Origin: Triglochin maritima | Taxonomy: Eukaryota > Streptophyta > Magnoliopsida > Alismatales > Juncaginaceae | Direction of reading: 5' to 3' | DNA: 64,000 nucleotides | Assembly (NCBI GenBank): GCA_963682175.1 | Contig: OY821792.1 | Span: 31,804,652-31,868,651, forward strand | In this document: in pieces, positions 11,960 through 25,109 of the stretch | Layout of the letters: every line of letters begins with the position of its first letter | Numbering within the stretch: the first letter of the stretch is position 1 | Translations under genes and position numbers: made by a program | Notes under the pieces: model-generated | The model's input: the letters and a program-made list of their open reading frames with translations, nothing else | The model's database searches: none | What the model was told of the DNA's origin: nothing

Positions 11960-14900
11960 ATGGCGTATAGGAGGAGGCAGGGGAACCCTAGGCCGGCTAC
12001 GTACGAGGAGGTGCGATCGGAAGATCCGCCGTCTCTGGCGGCGCAGGCGATCATGGCTTCGTCGGCCCACCGGGACTCCTCCCTCTCCTCCGCCTACGCC
12101 GAGTCCGCCTTCTCCTCCCGCCACCCTCTGCCGCCACCCGTCGTTGCGAAGGTGAGGGTTTCTAGGATTTTGGTGATTTGGGTGGTGGTTTTGGTGTTGG
12201 ATTTGGGAAATTGGGTGGTGGGTGGGTTTTGGTTTGGATTTGTGATTTTTATTTTGAATTGGAGAAGTGGGTAAGGAGTGAATGGTTCGATGATTGGCGG
12301 GAGAAAGGTTTGGGCTTTTTGAGGTGGATTGTTGTGTTTGGATTGGAGATGAGTGATGGGTGTGGTTTTGGTTTCGTGTTTTTGTTATTTGTTATTTGGG
12401 GTTCGAGTGGATCTGTTGTTGGATTAGGAAATAAGTTGGAATGTTGTCAGGGGTTCTGTGGTTTCCTTATTTGATCTTGTTCTTTTAATCTTGTCCATTT
12501 GGATTTGTTTTTCTTCAATCCCTGTATAATTGTGATCCGATTTCATATGTTACAATTCGACATCCTAGTGACTCAAATTGTAATGACATGAATGACCTCG
12601 CAATAACAATACAAGTCTTTAATCTCAAACTAGTTGTTTCCATAATTGTAATCTTGAATTGCACCGTGATGGTATAACAACATCAACTCAAGGATAAAGC
12701 TTTAAAGATCTAAAGTATTCATGGTTCAGATCATATTGGCTGTGTTATGTATTAGTGGCTATGGTTAGGCAATGACACATGAATGGCCTGAGAATGACAT
12801 AGTGGCTGCAGTCAGGCTTTCTGAAGGAGCTTTAGTTATTAGTGTTAAATTTACTCAACTACGTTTTTGTATTGTGAAATCGATGGATACGTAAGACAAA
12901 GACATACAAGTCGATAATGGATAGAAAGGAGCCTTAACGACCTACCAATGAGGTCTTTTTGCCTCCTCTCATGCCTTGATCGATTTTTACTTTTGATGAT
13001 TCGGAATTTCAATTTTGGAGATTAATTAATGCTGTAAATATACTATTTGCTGATTGAAACTATTTTAGCAATATGCAACAACATTGAATGGAATCACAGA
13101 ATTTAAACTCATGCAATGTCATATCCTTCCATACTTGAAATTTTATTATTGAACAGTATCTTCAATTTATTAATGCTTTTAGAAGATAACACTACTGTAC
13201 TAATTACATGTATTACAGAAGTTTCCACTTTATTCAATCATCATAGGCTAGATTTCTTCGTTTTGATAGTTATATTGTTATTGTATTATTTCTGAAACTG
13301 CTGTTCTTTTACAAAGCGAGCAACTCATGCATGCAGGATTCAAATGTCCATGAGTACACATCAATCAAAAACTTAAACGAGCCGAATGAGCCAACAAAAT
13401 CTGGATTTTGGGGTGTCATAGCTCGAAAAGCTAAATCCATCATTGACGATGACGCATCACAGCATCATCCAGCACAAAATTATAACAAGTTCACGCCAGC
13501 TAATCCCAATATGTCCCCTGATAGCCAGGTGAGATATACAATGCATTTCTTCTGTCAGGATGTCAATGAAGCATTGAAGCTTGCCATATAGCTTTAAGTG
13601 TTATCGCTTCATGGACAAAATATAAATTAGATCCATTTTCTTCCTTAATATTTAGGACATCTTACGTTTGTACAAAAGGAATTTGCTGGCATTAGGCAAA
13701 GTGATTTGCACTTGTAAACACAATGTTATTCTAGTCATTATGTAACTATTGTAGTACATCATAATAACTTGATTGTCTTGTTGCAGCATCAGAATCTTCA
13801 TCAGTCCTACCAGTCATTTGAAGGCCCCAAGAAGAGTGATGGTTCAGGGATTCATAAAAGATTAGATGCTTTTGCCAATTCTCTAAATTTTATTGGTGGA
13901 AAAGTAGGAAATGCCTTGGAAGTAAGTTCAAGAAGATTTATTTTATATGTTTCTTTTTTCCTTCTCGAGAGCAGTATAGTTGGACAATTACCTTTTCACT
14001 TCAGGAGGGTCTTTCAGTTGTTGAAACCCGAACAGCAGATATCATTCAAGAAACTCGTAAATTAAATATAAGAAGAAAAGGAAGTGGACCTGACATACAA
14101 AACCAAGGGACAGTAGATGCCTTGGGTCAACATAAGGCGACTCAAATTCAAAATGACCATGAAACACAACTGAAGGCGTCACGTGATGTAAGTTAGCAAA
14201 ATTCGTTTCTGACTTAAGTATATTATGTATGTAGTGTTGGACTCCATTTTTGAATTATGACAGCATCTGTAATGTGATAATATGACTGGAATTATTTATT
14301 TTGATGCTAAATAGAGCCTTTAAGTATTTGTTTTAAAACCATAATGATTTTTTAAATTGTGAGTACTTAGATCTGATGGTGTCTTTACTTCCAGGTTGCA
14401 AATGCTATGGCTGCCAAAGCCAAACTGCTTCTGCGAGAGCTGAAGACTGTCAGAACTGATTTGGCTTTTGCAAAGGCACGATGTTCTCAACTCGAGGAGG
14501 AAAACAAAATCCTCAGGGAAAGCCGTGATAAACAGGGTCACCCCGAGGATGATGATCTGGTAAGATGATGACTCGAATACCTTATTTTCTACTATTTCCC
14601 ATGTGAGGTTTTTCTTCTTCTAATTAGATGGTACAGATCACACAAAAAGTTTCTGGATTTGGTAAAGGGTGGGAAGTGAGGAACAAGAAGTTTTGATATT
14701 TGAAGTTTGTTGAAATTTTCTACACCCCAAATTCCTTTTATTTGCACATGCTGCATGCATTATAAATATAAAACAATCTGATTAAGAGGGTGCTCCCTTT
14801 TGTTTGATACATCAATGGATCAAATGTCTTCAGAATATCTTTTTAAATTTACTTCCCAAGTTTTAACAGGTTCAAGTGTTAGATGATAAAGAAAAACTTC

Positions 14901-15434
14901 AAATCTTGTTTGGGTTATGTTTTATGCCATTTCAGTTAAATGCATTTTACTTAAGAAACCTTTAATATATATGTCGAATCATCGGATGCAATTTATTTCA
15001 TTTCATTGCATGCATGTATGCAGATACGGCTCCAACTAGAGACTCTTTTAGCTGAAAAATCCCGGTTGGCGCATGAAAACTCCGTGTACGCTCGCGAGAA
15101 CCGATTCCTAAGGGAAATAGTGGAGTACCATCAGCTAACCATGCAGGATGTTGTCTACTTCGACGAGGGTAGTGAAGAGGTAACTGAAGTCTACCCTATG
15201 CAAGTAACCACTCTTTCAACCCCTGCAACACCAAGATCACCTTCTCCTACTGTTCCGTCCCAACAAACGTCAACGTCAACCTTACCCTCTCCACAGCCCT
15301 CTTCACTTCCTCCTCAAGAAGTGCCTACTGTACCATCTCCACAAGTTTCAAATGGTGATGCCACCATTTCTGAGAATATAGATGCATGTCATGAAGCTGT
15401 TGAAGACAAGAAGACACAACACAGTAGTGCTTAA
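11960..15434 (+). CDS. Plant coiled-coil protein of unknown function
   Basis: Six exons: 11960-12151, 13337-13528, 13787-13921, 14005-14187, 14395-14559 and 15024-15434 (TAA). All introns are phase 0 and the product has 425 residues. The N-terminus (MAYRRRQGN, then [22 protein letters not shown]) and [17 protein letters not shown] match a plant-specific family I remember but whose function I do not know. Residues from about 225 to 335 form a probable coiled coil ([19 protein letters not shown], then [11 protein letters not shown], then [15 protein letters not shown]). The C-terminus is Pro/Ser/Thr-rich and likely disordered. There is no signal peptide or membrane segment. Intron 1 is the longest (1.2 kb), a common position for regulatory introns. 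The start is the first ATG, in AAAAAAAATGG context. Confidence 0.85.
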
Positions 15435-16008
15435 GAGTGAACAACTGGTGTTATTTGGTTTGATGATTTGTTTGTTATTAATGTAAAATTATTTGTTGTT
15501 ATGATGTTGTGTTGATGTCGAAAATCCCCCTATTGTTTGCGTAACGCCATGGTAATAATAAATATGTCATATTCTTTTAGTGTGGCTTTTTTTTCTTTTT
15601 CTCGACGTTGTTATGGATGTGCCAATAAACAACAAAATACAAATGACGAAATGGTTTGGGGTCGATAACATATCATTCATAACAAGTAGAAGCATGATTA
15701 CCACATATGAACAGAACAAGTAATACATAAACAAAAAATAAAGATGAAATTTGAATCAAACTGATACAAGAACTACATCTTCCAATACAATCAAAATAAC
15801 ATCTCAGGAGCACCATAGCCTACGAGCTTAATTGAGAATGCAACTATATTGTCATTGTTAGTTGTACCATTTTTACATCTCCCAAGCATAAACATAACAC
15901 CCCCTATGATGTGTCCAATTCCCCCGAGTAACATTTATTGTTAGTAAGGTAAGAGCAACGACCAGAAGCCGTCGGCTGAGGATTAGCAGATATCGGTCAA
16001 CAAATAGT
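15435..16008. other. Convergent 3' spacer
   Basis: 3' flanks of two convergent genes. AATAATAAATATG at about 15553 is a likely polyadenylation signal for the coiled-coil gene. Nothing else was recognised. Confidence 0.5.
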
Positions 16009-18737
16009 TTAGGTGACGGCTTCTGGTGCTGAATTGCAGTAAGGGGTGTGCAGGCAGACCAGTTTGGTGGATGCTAAACACAATGTGGAAAACGCCAGAC
16101 CCATCATGAGCCCGTAAACGCTCTTTGCCGCTTCCAACCTTAATGCGCGACTAAAGATAGTCGAGAAGCTTGGAAGCAATGTTCCACAAGCAAACACCAT
16201 CCAGTAGTCCAGACCACTATAGTCTATACCTGCAAGTATGGCCCCAATGGCGGCAGTAGGCCCAGCAAGACCAGTCAAGGCAGCAGCGGCTAGTGCACCC
16301 CTCCAGCTATCTGTTGAGCCGTATATGCAGCTTGCAACAGCTGCACCACGAGGAAGCCCGTGAAGAGAGACCGGAAGGACCATATGACGACCGAGACCAT
16401 ACGCTTTAGGGGCAGCAACTCCCAGCGCAAGTCCCTCCGCCAACGCATGCAGTGAGATGGCACCACATGCGAGAAAAGCTTGAAGAGTAAGAGCACTCAG
16501 GGAATGACTCAACGATGATGGAAGATCAGTGATTGAAGCTTTCTTGTGCCGCGTGACTTTCAAGATGCTATTTGTGAATATGTGAGAGAAAGCAACACCA
16601 GATGCAAGAATAAACAAAAGAGTGAAGAAGCCCATTTTGAAGGACAACAGTAACTGTAAAGGCCTCCATGCAGCAAGCACAAATGCGATGCCAGAGGCTA
16701 CACCAGATAGGAGGGCGTGCTGAAGGCAGAATGTAAGGGCAAACGTGACAAGGACAATGCCACCAAGAAGAGGTCCAAGTCCAAACAACAATGATACAAA
16801 GAAACCGGAGCCATTCCCTGAGCTGAAATTTCAGACGTAAAATAATTGAAACAAAAACTTAGACATGAAACAACAATTCAATAATACAAACACAAGGAAT
16901 CAGAGGTCAAGACTAACAACCTATGACTGGCGTCAAATATCTGAAGCACTGTGCTAAGGGTTTCCATTAATCCCACAGCCATTGTGGCAGAAGATGCAAC
17001 ATTGGAAGGAGAAGCTTCCTGAAAGTCAAATGATGTTTAGTATTCCCTCTAAATAGAAGAATGTGCTCGGCAATAAAATTAATGAAGACACCTTACTAAA
17101 AGTTGCTGTCTTAAGAGGATATCTGACAAACTAAAGTCATTTTCATGAATAAAAAAAGCAAAATGTTACCAAAATATTGCACATGTAGAGTAATCCGTCT
17201 GTGATGTGTATATGAGTACATTTAAGTAACTAATTGGTGGTTCTTCCTTCCACACTAGTACTGTCGCGACCTCAGGTCCTCAAAGGGGTCATTTTGAACT
17301 TCGAAGTATCAAACAAACATAAATTGGTATAGTTTTTACCTTAAAAGCGTCAGGAAAGACCTCAGCAATCACAATCCAAATCATACATCCAGCAGCAAAG
17401 CCCGTACAGAAAGGTAGAAACTTTTGGAAAGCATCCGCACAAAGGAATGAAGGAACAGCTACAATGGGCTGAAGACAAACTATAAAGTATTAGAACCTTT
17501 GAGAACAATCAATCCAAAAGGTAAAACATATCAAGTAGCTCAGTTCTGAGCAGACAAATCATTTTGTCAAAAATTTCAGATTACTAATGTGGAAAACATG
17601 TAAGTAATTTGTTTTACCTGAGGTAAAGATGTAATCACACTCCACAACATTGCTTTCTGCGGGGAAACCCCTCTTGATGCAAGAAGCATACTCACAGCCA
17701 AACCTTCGGGTATGTTGTGCACCCCTATGGCCAAGGTGACCAGCAGGCCTTGGGAAAGTCCTTTCGAACCAGCAAAAGATACTCCGACCCCGGCTCCCTC
17801 CCCAAAAGAGTGAAGAGTCATGATACCAACCACAAGAATGACCTTACTTGCATCAGCACCTTTTATGTCCAACATACTTACTTCTCCATATTTTTCAAGG
17901 TACTGCATTTGTTAAGATGACGAAGTTAGTCTCCATACACTTAATGTTGAGCAAGTGAATCAATGAATCACTGAAAAAACAAAATGGTATACTACAACTG
18001 TGCAAGCAAGAATACGTAAAGCAAATAAATTAAATTGAGTCCCGCAATCCATTAGAAGCATGAGAGTGAAATATGGAACCTGAAACATCCAAAAATCTTT
18101 TCAGTAATGCATCTAATTCCTTTTTTCCCAAAGTTTTAATATATCATCAAGCCTAACATAAAAAAGTATGAAACCTTAAAACATTTACAAATCCTAATCA
18201 AGGAAAAGCAGATAGCAGGTAGAGTTTTGAGTTACTGACCTTCTTACATAGCCAAATGAAAACTCCTCCAGCCAAGATCCCAAAAACCACCCAGCCCTCA
18301 CCACCATTGGTGGTCTGCCCTTCCTGTACGAGATCAAAACTTGCTGCCAACATCACCCCACCAGCCAAGCCATTGCATATACCTGCCCATTGCGGTTCTA
18401 ATTCCACAAAGAAAAATGGAACAGCTCCCAACCCTGTGGCCACAGCCATTGCAAGAGTAAACCAGACAACCGTGACAACTGAAACTCTAGTATACTCTGG
18501 TTTTCTTTGATCAAAATCATGATAAACGCTCTCAGAAGAATGGAGATCATTCTCAATTATGGTATCACCAGCAATGGTGCTTCCCAAGTTTTTGTGAGGA
18601 GGCTTTTGTATCTTGTGTATGATATCAGCCTGAGATCCTGCATAGGCATACCCATGCAGCAACATAAATCCAAACAGGACTAGCAAAACACATCTAGATT
18701 TTGAAGCTCTCATCTTCCCAATAAAGTGGACGGCCAA
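16009..18737 (-). CDS. ZIP-family metal (zinc) transporter, At3g08650-like
   Basis: Five exons on the minus strand: 18737-18240, 17902-17618, 17468-17340, 17018-16921 and 16822-16009, giving 607 residues (599 if the second ATG at 18713 is used). The N-terminus has a hydrophobic signal-like segment (VLLVLFGFMLLHGYAYA) followed by a polar lumenal or extracellular stretch. The membrane part holds the ZIP metal-site helices: TLHSFGEGAGVG, GVHNIPEGLAVS and later LHALAEGLALG. More than ten hydrophobic segments are visible, more than the usual eight, because this subfamily is an elongated form. The end is CLHTPYCNSAPEAVT. Known members of the family move Zn2+ or related divalent cations toward the cytosol. 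The compartment cannot be read here. Confidence 0.9.
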
Positions 18738-20773
18738 AGCACGAAATTCGCTAATAAGCCAAGTTCTCTTTTTTTGTGTGTGCCTTCACCGACGTCAACT
18801 TTTTTTTGTTCTCCTGATCGGTATTCACCAATGTCAACCTCAACAACCAAGTGGTTCACTTAGTCTTATTTGAAGAAAACCTGAAGAAATCAAGAGCTTG
18901 TGATCGCTGAAACATGACATCGAGCTGGAAATATGAGGTGCGAGCTGCAACACAGTTTGTAGGTAGTCAGAGTGAAACCACTACTTCAGATGATTTCCTG
19001 CATAGTAGTTGGCAACAAACAATTATTCAGTACAGTTTGGCAAGCAAGTACCATGCAATGGAAATGAGGTCACATTCAAGAGATCAACGAAAACATAGCA
19101 TTACACCATATAAAAAGTCAAGCTGATTTTCAAGGCAAAAACACTCGAAATCATCACCACTAGTGTGACAAAAACCATTATTGTCACAAGTTGTTGAAAA
19201 ATATAACCACCATGAGACATAGGGCTGGTTTATATTGGTTACATTTTCTGTTATGCCAGCCTATATATGATGAAGTACAATCACGAATCACTTGCGGACT
19301 GCGATCAGACATCACGGCTTCAAATTTCAGCTGCACAATCCACAGACACAAAATGCAACTTGAATACACCTACAGGTTTCGACTTTTGAAATCAAAACAC
19401 TGGAGACATCATTTAACCTTTCATATCCCGTAATCTTTCAAAATCGTAGAAGAAACCAAAATCATACCTTTTGACTTTAACTTTGAAATATCACAAAGTA
19501 AAATCAACTATTTTAGAAGAAAAAAATCATGATACCTATCTTCGGTAACAAAATTCATCGACCAATGGAAGCCCCACTTCATTCGATCACCACCAAACCA
19601 GAAAATTCACAATTCCAACAACAATTTCACCACAAAACAAAAAGAAGAAGAAGAAGGGGATTTTGAAGGACGAGCCCTAGGCTTGAAAAGGTAGAGCCAA
19701 AACCGACCGAAACGGAAATCCCCAAAGATAGGAGGAGCTTTACCGACAAAAAGGCAAACCCTTTTTCGAGAAATCAGGGAAAGGCAAGATTTTTACGGGT
19801 TCTAGCTTGAATTTGGAATTACCGGGTTTTGGGTCGACGCCGGATTCCGCGATTTTGGAGCTTTTCCCGGGACGGACACACGACCAAACTCCGCTTCTTT
19901 CTTTCAGTTTCGGATAAACAAAATTACAAAAATACACTTTCTTTGTGTTTCAGCCCTTGGTATTTTTGTTAAGTCGATTTTGGTACTTTTTGCATGACTC
20001 TCAAATCTCTAGTTGTTGGGTTGAGATTTAGACGTTATTTACGAATTAAAATTTTATAAAATTGAACAATTAAACATTAATAGATTTAACCTTAAATACT
20101 TCTGAATAGGTGTATGACTCAAGTAAACAAATATCTTCTTGTTAATAATATATAAAAAAATGCTCACCATTATCGCTCATATTTATAATATTTTGCATAT
20201 GTAATGGTCTTTTACTATCAAAATTCACTGCCCCCTTCTAAATATGTAGTAATCAATACATGTTATGATCAAATAAACTACTCATCTCTAGTATCTACGA
20301 AGAATTGTTGAAGTATAGTGGGGGACTACAGGGAACATAAGACAATATTAAAGTCTGTATGGTTATTCAAATATTGTAATTTTAGGAGTACTTTTAAGCA
20401 AAGCTCTTCAAACACGTGAGTTCGAAAACCACCTCTACCAAGAATTTCTCACGTGGGCCAACTAAATAAGCAAAAATTATTAAAATTCATATTAAACCCT
20501 CTTTCTAGGTTCTAGCAAAATTATAAACTCCTTCGGCCAATTCCTTTAACTTATTCAAGAGATAGGATACAACTTATATATCACAAAAGAAGAAGAAGAA
20601 GATAGGATACAAATACCGTGAATATTTATATAGGGCTAGAATTGAAAAATATGGTCAGAAAATAATTACAATGTGTGGAGCTATAAATTATTAAATTCTA
20701 AACACATGACGAGTCATACAAGTTTTATTAGTACATATGTACCTCATTCTTATCATTATCGTAACCATCATGA
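18738..20773. other. Intergenic region upstream of ZIP gene
   Basis: The part near 19680-19910 is richer in GC and, on the minus strand, looks like a 5' UTR exon of the ZIP gene, ending at a GTAATT donor near 19826. This is inferred from base composition only. The remainder to 20773 is AT-rich and holds the 3' flank of the mannanase gene. No other coding signal was seen. Confidence 0.4.
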
Positions 20774-22795
20774 TTAGAGTTCATTATCATAAATTCTTAA
20801 TAACGAGTCCACATCAAATGCACCAGTATTAGTCCTCTTCTTCTTGCATCTCCACCTACACCTCCACTCGCACTTGGAATTAAACAATCCCATCCTCAAA
20901 GATTGCAAAGCCAACACTTTTTCCGTCGTAGTTTTCCCATTTTCTGTCGCCACAACCCCATATCCGTCGTCCATGTACTCGGCGCCCTCTGGCATTAGCT
21001 GCCACAAAAGGGCACCTCCACCACCGCCTCCTTGTTGACATGACCCTAGCAAAGTAGAGTACACGACATTCATGAAAGTTGCTCTGAAGGAGGAGTTGAA
21101 GCCGACATCCTTCGAGGACACGCCGAATTCTGTGAAGAGGACTGGCATTGAAAGATTGGCCTCTGAATCGGTGATGTGGGCTTGCATCCATGTTTTTGTG
21201 AAGCTTAGGTGTGAATCCGATATGGTGCTCGATATCCTACACAATGAACAAGAATATTGATTAATAATGTGGTGATTAATGGTTTGCTGAAAAACTGAAA
21301 GCTGTTGTTACCATGAGTCTGGATAGATGTGAACAGATGCAAAGTCGACCCCAAAAGCTTGATGGTTACGAAAGAAATCGGCTCCAACTTGGGAAGCGAA
21401 AGTATTGGGGTTTAAGCCTAGTCGTTGGGGAGTTGATGGTCCATAGAAGCCTTCGAGTCCAATCTCCAGGAGGTGTTTTCGATCAATTGACTTCACGTGA
21501 ATGGCCATTTCTTCTATCCATGCCTTTCAGGTTCACATTAATACGCATGCATGCACAAAACTAAATAAGTTTTTTATATATATAATGTATAGATAGTATT
21601 ATACTAAGGAAACAAACGTAAGCACATAAATCTTAAAGAAAAAAGATAGCTTTGGTGTTTCATTCAAACGTGCAACAATCTTTAGTTGAAGTAACTCTAA
21701 GGTGATCAATTGAATTTATTCAACAGTTAATTTCATCAGAAATTTATGTCATGGAAATTCGTAATGAAGTCTCCTATACGTATTTAGTGCCTATCAATTT
21801 AGCTCCTTTAGGTTACAAAACAAAAAGACCGTCTCAGTGATCAGAGTTTGGAAACAAGTATAGAAAACTTATAAATTGCCATTAGTAGTATTTAGTGGAA
21901 ATGTAGTTTGTTTTTGTGATTTATCGAGATACAAATAAGGTGAATTTACTATAGAATGAGGAAATTTGACAAATGAAAGAAAAATATAGCAGTAAACATA
22001 AGATTCTGAAGGGATTTTTAAGAAACCCTTTCTCTTTCACATCTATATATACCAACATCACACGTAAAGAACACTACAAAAATGTAAATTATCACTGTGT
22101 GTAGTTACATCTGATGGTTGGTTGTGACAAAATATATTAAAAGGCAAAGCTTTAAAAAGGTTGACAAATGAAAGTGTTTCAAAGGTGGGATCAAAAAAAG
22201 TAGGAAAACTTAGATTAGAAGAAGAAAATAAATTGGTAAACCTGCAGTTTGTCACCAGAAGGATCTGATGGGCATTGTGGCTCATTCATGAGTTCCCAAG
22301 CAAAGATTGTTGGATCATCTTTGTATCTCACGTTTGTGATTGTATTCACTCTATTCAGAACTGTCTGATGCATTAACATAATTTTACAAGAGTTAATTAA
22401 TGATATTCAAAATTATATATGCATGATCACAAGAGCTTCTTTTCTTTAATTACCTTGACATGATTTTTGTAGTAATCTTTGAGGGTTGGATGAGAGAAGA
22501 AGTCGTCATTTGAAGTTAGATTAAGCCCAGCAGCTTTCCCCCAACTCACATACTGGGATTTCCCACCAAAACTATCCCAATTGTTCACTAATGACATTAT
22601 TAGCCTAATCTTGTGCTTCCTTGCTTCACTTACCACAAAATCCAAACCCTAAAAGCAAGAAGAAAAAAATATATCATTCTTAACCAAATAATGGGCTACA
22701 CGAAAGGTATATATATGTACGCAACATAGTTTCTCGGGTTTTCTCTCGGTTGATTGATCTTAATTTGGTACGTAGCTCGGACCTTTAAAGGTTTT

Positions 22796-22861
<66 letters not shown>

Positions 22862-23709
22862 ATAGAAATTAAATCTTAAAAAACTCAAACAAATATGTGA
22901 TTGTATCGTCTAACGTACCTTGAAAACTTCTTCATCATAAACGGAAGGGGACGTTTGGAGTGCTCTCCAACCGCCATCGTTGAACGCCCAAGTCCGACAC
23001 ACGGTGAGACCGAGAGAAGAGGCGTTTTGGAGAACATCAGTAACCTTTGGTCTTGTGGATTGATCAACTGCAAGGATCATAAGCCAATAGGTGTTGAAGC
23101 CATTCACATAAAATGGTTGGTCGTTGAGCATGAATTGGTTCCCTTTCTTTTCAACCATACTCCACTCCTCTCCATCCAAGAAGTCATACAACCTAAACAA
23201 TTAATATGTGTTACTTAAGAAAATTATGACATATTAATCAATAAATCAAACGGTATAACACTGGCACACATTCGATATAAAAATAGCATACTGTGCAACT
23301 TCATGTGTATTCAAATGTAAAGCTTTCTCTCCTCTCCATCATAATTATAACTTCTTGAATTCTCATGATACATAAAAACTCAAAACTTGGGTTTTTAATA
23401 CAGCCAAAACTGGTCTTACCTGGACAGAAACTTTGTTAACTTGGATTTAAAACAATTTAAATTGAAACTTGGATTACTTTTAAGTTCTCACGATGTAAAT
23501 TCACTATGGTCACTTATTACATGCACCATAAAACAGTGAAAGAAAAAAGAGTAATAATTAAATAAATACCTATCACGAGCCCTGAAAATTGTATTTTGAT
23601 CCACTTCAATCTCACGTAGAGATGAAACCATAAGGGACCTTGTCCATCCAAGGCATGCCAAAAGAACAAAAATCAACAGGAAGAAGACATGTCTCTTGAA
23701 ATTCGACAT
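20774..23709 (-). CDS. MAN: Mannan endo-1,4-beta-mannosidase (GH5, secreted)
   Basis: Six exons on the minus strand: 23709-23570, 23192-22919, 22648-22454, 22364-22242, 21523-21312 and 21236-20774, giving 468 residues. A signal peptide is visible at residues 1-25 ([15 protein letters not shown]). Family marks in order: [34 protein letters not shown], then the acid/base Glu in WELMNEPQC (about residue 231), SVHIYPDSW, and the nucleophile Glu in [12 protein letters not shown] (about residue 351). Both catalytic residues are present. The enzyme cleaves mannan backbones in cell walls, as in germination, ripening or xylem remodelling. Oddities are a run of six glycines in [15 protein letters not shown] and a basic tail ([14 protein letters not shown]) longer than usual. 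Intron 2 holds a 58-bp TA microsatellite. Confidence 0.93.
22801..22858. repeat. (AT)29 microsatellite in mannanase intron 2
   Basis: Uninterrupted AT dinucleotides of about 58 bp, within the second intron of the mannanase gene. Confidence 0.95.
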
Positions 23710-24566
23710 GTTGCATTGGTAGCAAACCCATTAAACCAACCAATGAATATATATTAAGCAAAAACTTAGGCAAAGTTGTGTTGTGATTTGATCACTTTGA
23801 AGCAACGACAAGTCCATTTGTCCTCACTCCAAGACTTTGCAATTTGTGCCGCCACTTACTTTCTAACAACTAAACGTTTGGTGATTTAGGTGCTATGGTT
23901 TTTCTCTTGGAAAATAAGTGATAAACACGCGTAAAGCACGCTTTAGTTTTTAAGTTTTTCTGCAAATCAATCACATCTTAATTAATTTTTTCTACGAACC
24001 AATTATATCTTGACAAGGTCAATGAGAATCAGGGTGTAACTAGGTTAAGAGAAAAATTTAAAAACACTTTAATTGAAAAACTCCTATTAGAATTATTTGG
24101 CTTTACTTTTTGTGAATTAATGCAATGAGTTCCACCACTTAAATTTTAAAATAAAGGCAAGTCATGTAACTGAAATTCTAGACTTCCTGTCATTTTATTC
24201 GACCGATCACGCCTTTAGTGTGAATTCTCCTGAATGTCTAAATGACTCTCTTTTTTGTAGCTTATTTTCTATCGCTTTCGGAAAACAAATAAAAAATCCA
24301 AACTAAAGATGTTTACGGAAATTTCATTTGGATTGCATGAGATTAATGTCACATAAAAGAGAAGTAAACCCATTTTCACTCGTAAAATTAGTAGTTGGTG
24401 GGTTGTAAACAAACTCCATTTTAATCAAGCTTACTGGGCATGGGCAGCACAGCATACACGTCATACTATTTAAATTTCAATCAGGAAAAAAAAAAGACAG
24501 CAAAGGAGCAAGTTGTCCAATAGGACTTTGCTTTTAGGTAAAGACCTTTCGTACCTCACTTCTAAG
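23710..24566. other. Mannanase promoter side and spacer
   Basis: Upstream region of the minus-strand mannanase gene, AT-rich. No TATA box could be assigned with confidence. Nothing else was recognised before the MITE at 24567. Confidence 0.35.
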
Positions 24567-25035
24567 TAAGGGTGAAACTTTCATACCTCACTTCGAAATT
24601 CGTAAATCCGACCGACTCCGTATTCAAAATTAAAAGATTTATCTGAGGAAAAAAAATCACAACCGAATTTGTATTCGAATATAAATATCTGGAAAAAAAC
24701 GAAACAAATATAGATATCAGTACATCTTATTTGAATAATATCCGTTTCGTATTTTATATGCACGTATAAATAAAAATAATATATGAAGCATATATAAATT
24801 AAATTATCTTATGTTCAATAGTATTACCTGAAACGAGGTTCAATCAAAAAATATTTTCAAGTCTATTCAGATTTTTTAACAAATTCAGATATCCTAATTC
24901 GGAATGGATTTTGAACTTGATTCAGATACGAATTCAGATCATTTCCTTGTAAATCTGATCGGATTCGAATATAAGTAAAAAAACAAATTCGAATACAAAT
25001 ACATTCGCTTCTTATCCGTTTCGCTTTCACCCTTA
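24567..25035. mobile_element. hAT-type MITE, 469 bp, with 8-bp TSD
   Basis: Terminal inverted repeats TAAGGGTGAAA (24567) and TTTCACCCTTA (ending 25035). The flanks are an exact 8-bp direct repeat CTTCTAAG at 24559-24566 and 25036-25043. An 8-bp duplication with short inverted ends fits the hAT superfamily. The interior is rich in TTCGAAT-like words and has no transposase, so it is non-autonomous. It sits inside a tRNA-like sequence (25044-25109). Confidence 0.8.
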
Positions 25036-25043
25036 CTTCTAAG

Positions 25044-25109
25044 ATTCATGAATTGATAAACTGACTCCAACATTAAACACTACGCTCTAACCAACTGAGC
25101 TAATAGGCC
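25044..25109 (-). mobile_element. tRNA-like 5' half, possible tRNA-derived SINE head
   Basis: On the minus strand from 25109, the sequence GGCCTATTAGCTCAGTTGG followed by TTAGAGCGT matches the acceptor 5' strand and D-arm (box A) of a plant tRNA-Ile-type gene. The anticodon and T arms have decayed: only a loose box B (AATTCATGAATC) remains. Either a tRNA pseudogene or the head of a SINE split by the hAT MITE. No complete cloverleaf can be drawn. Confidence 0.45.

Noticed and set aside
11576..12124. 182-codon minus-strand frame overlapping the coiled-coil gene start
   Set aside because: It reads through a CT microsatellite and the antisense of exon 1, and contains low-complexity RERERERE-like sequence.
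25044..25109. Possible functional tRNA-Ile gene
   Set aside because: Only the acceptor 5' strand and D-arm match; the anticodon stem, T-arm and acceptor 3' strand cannot pair.
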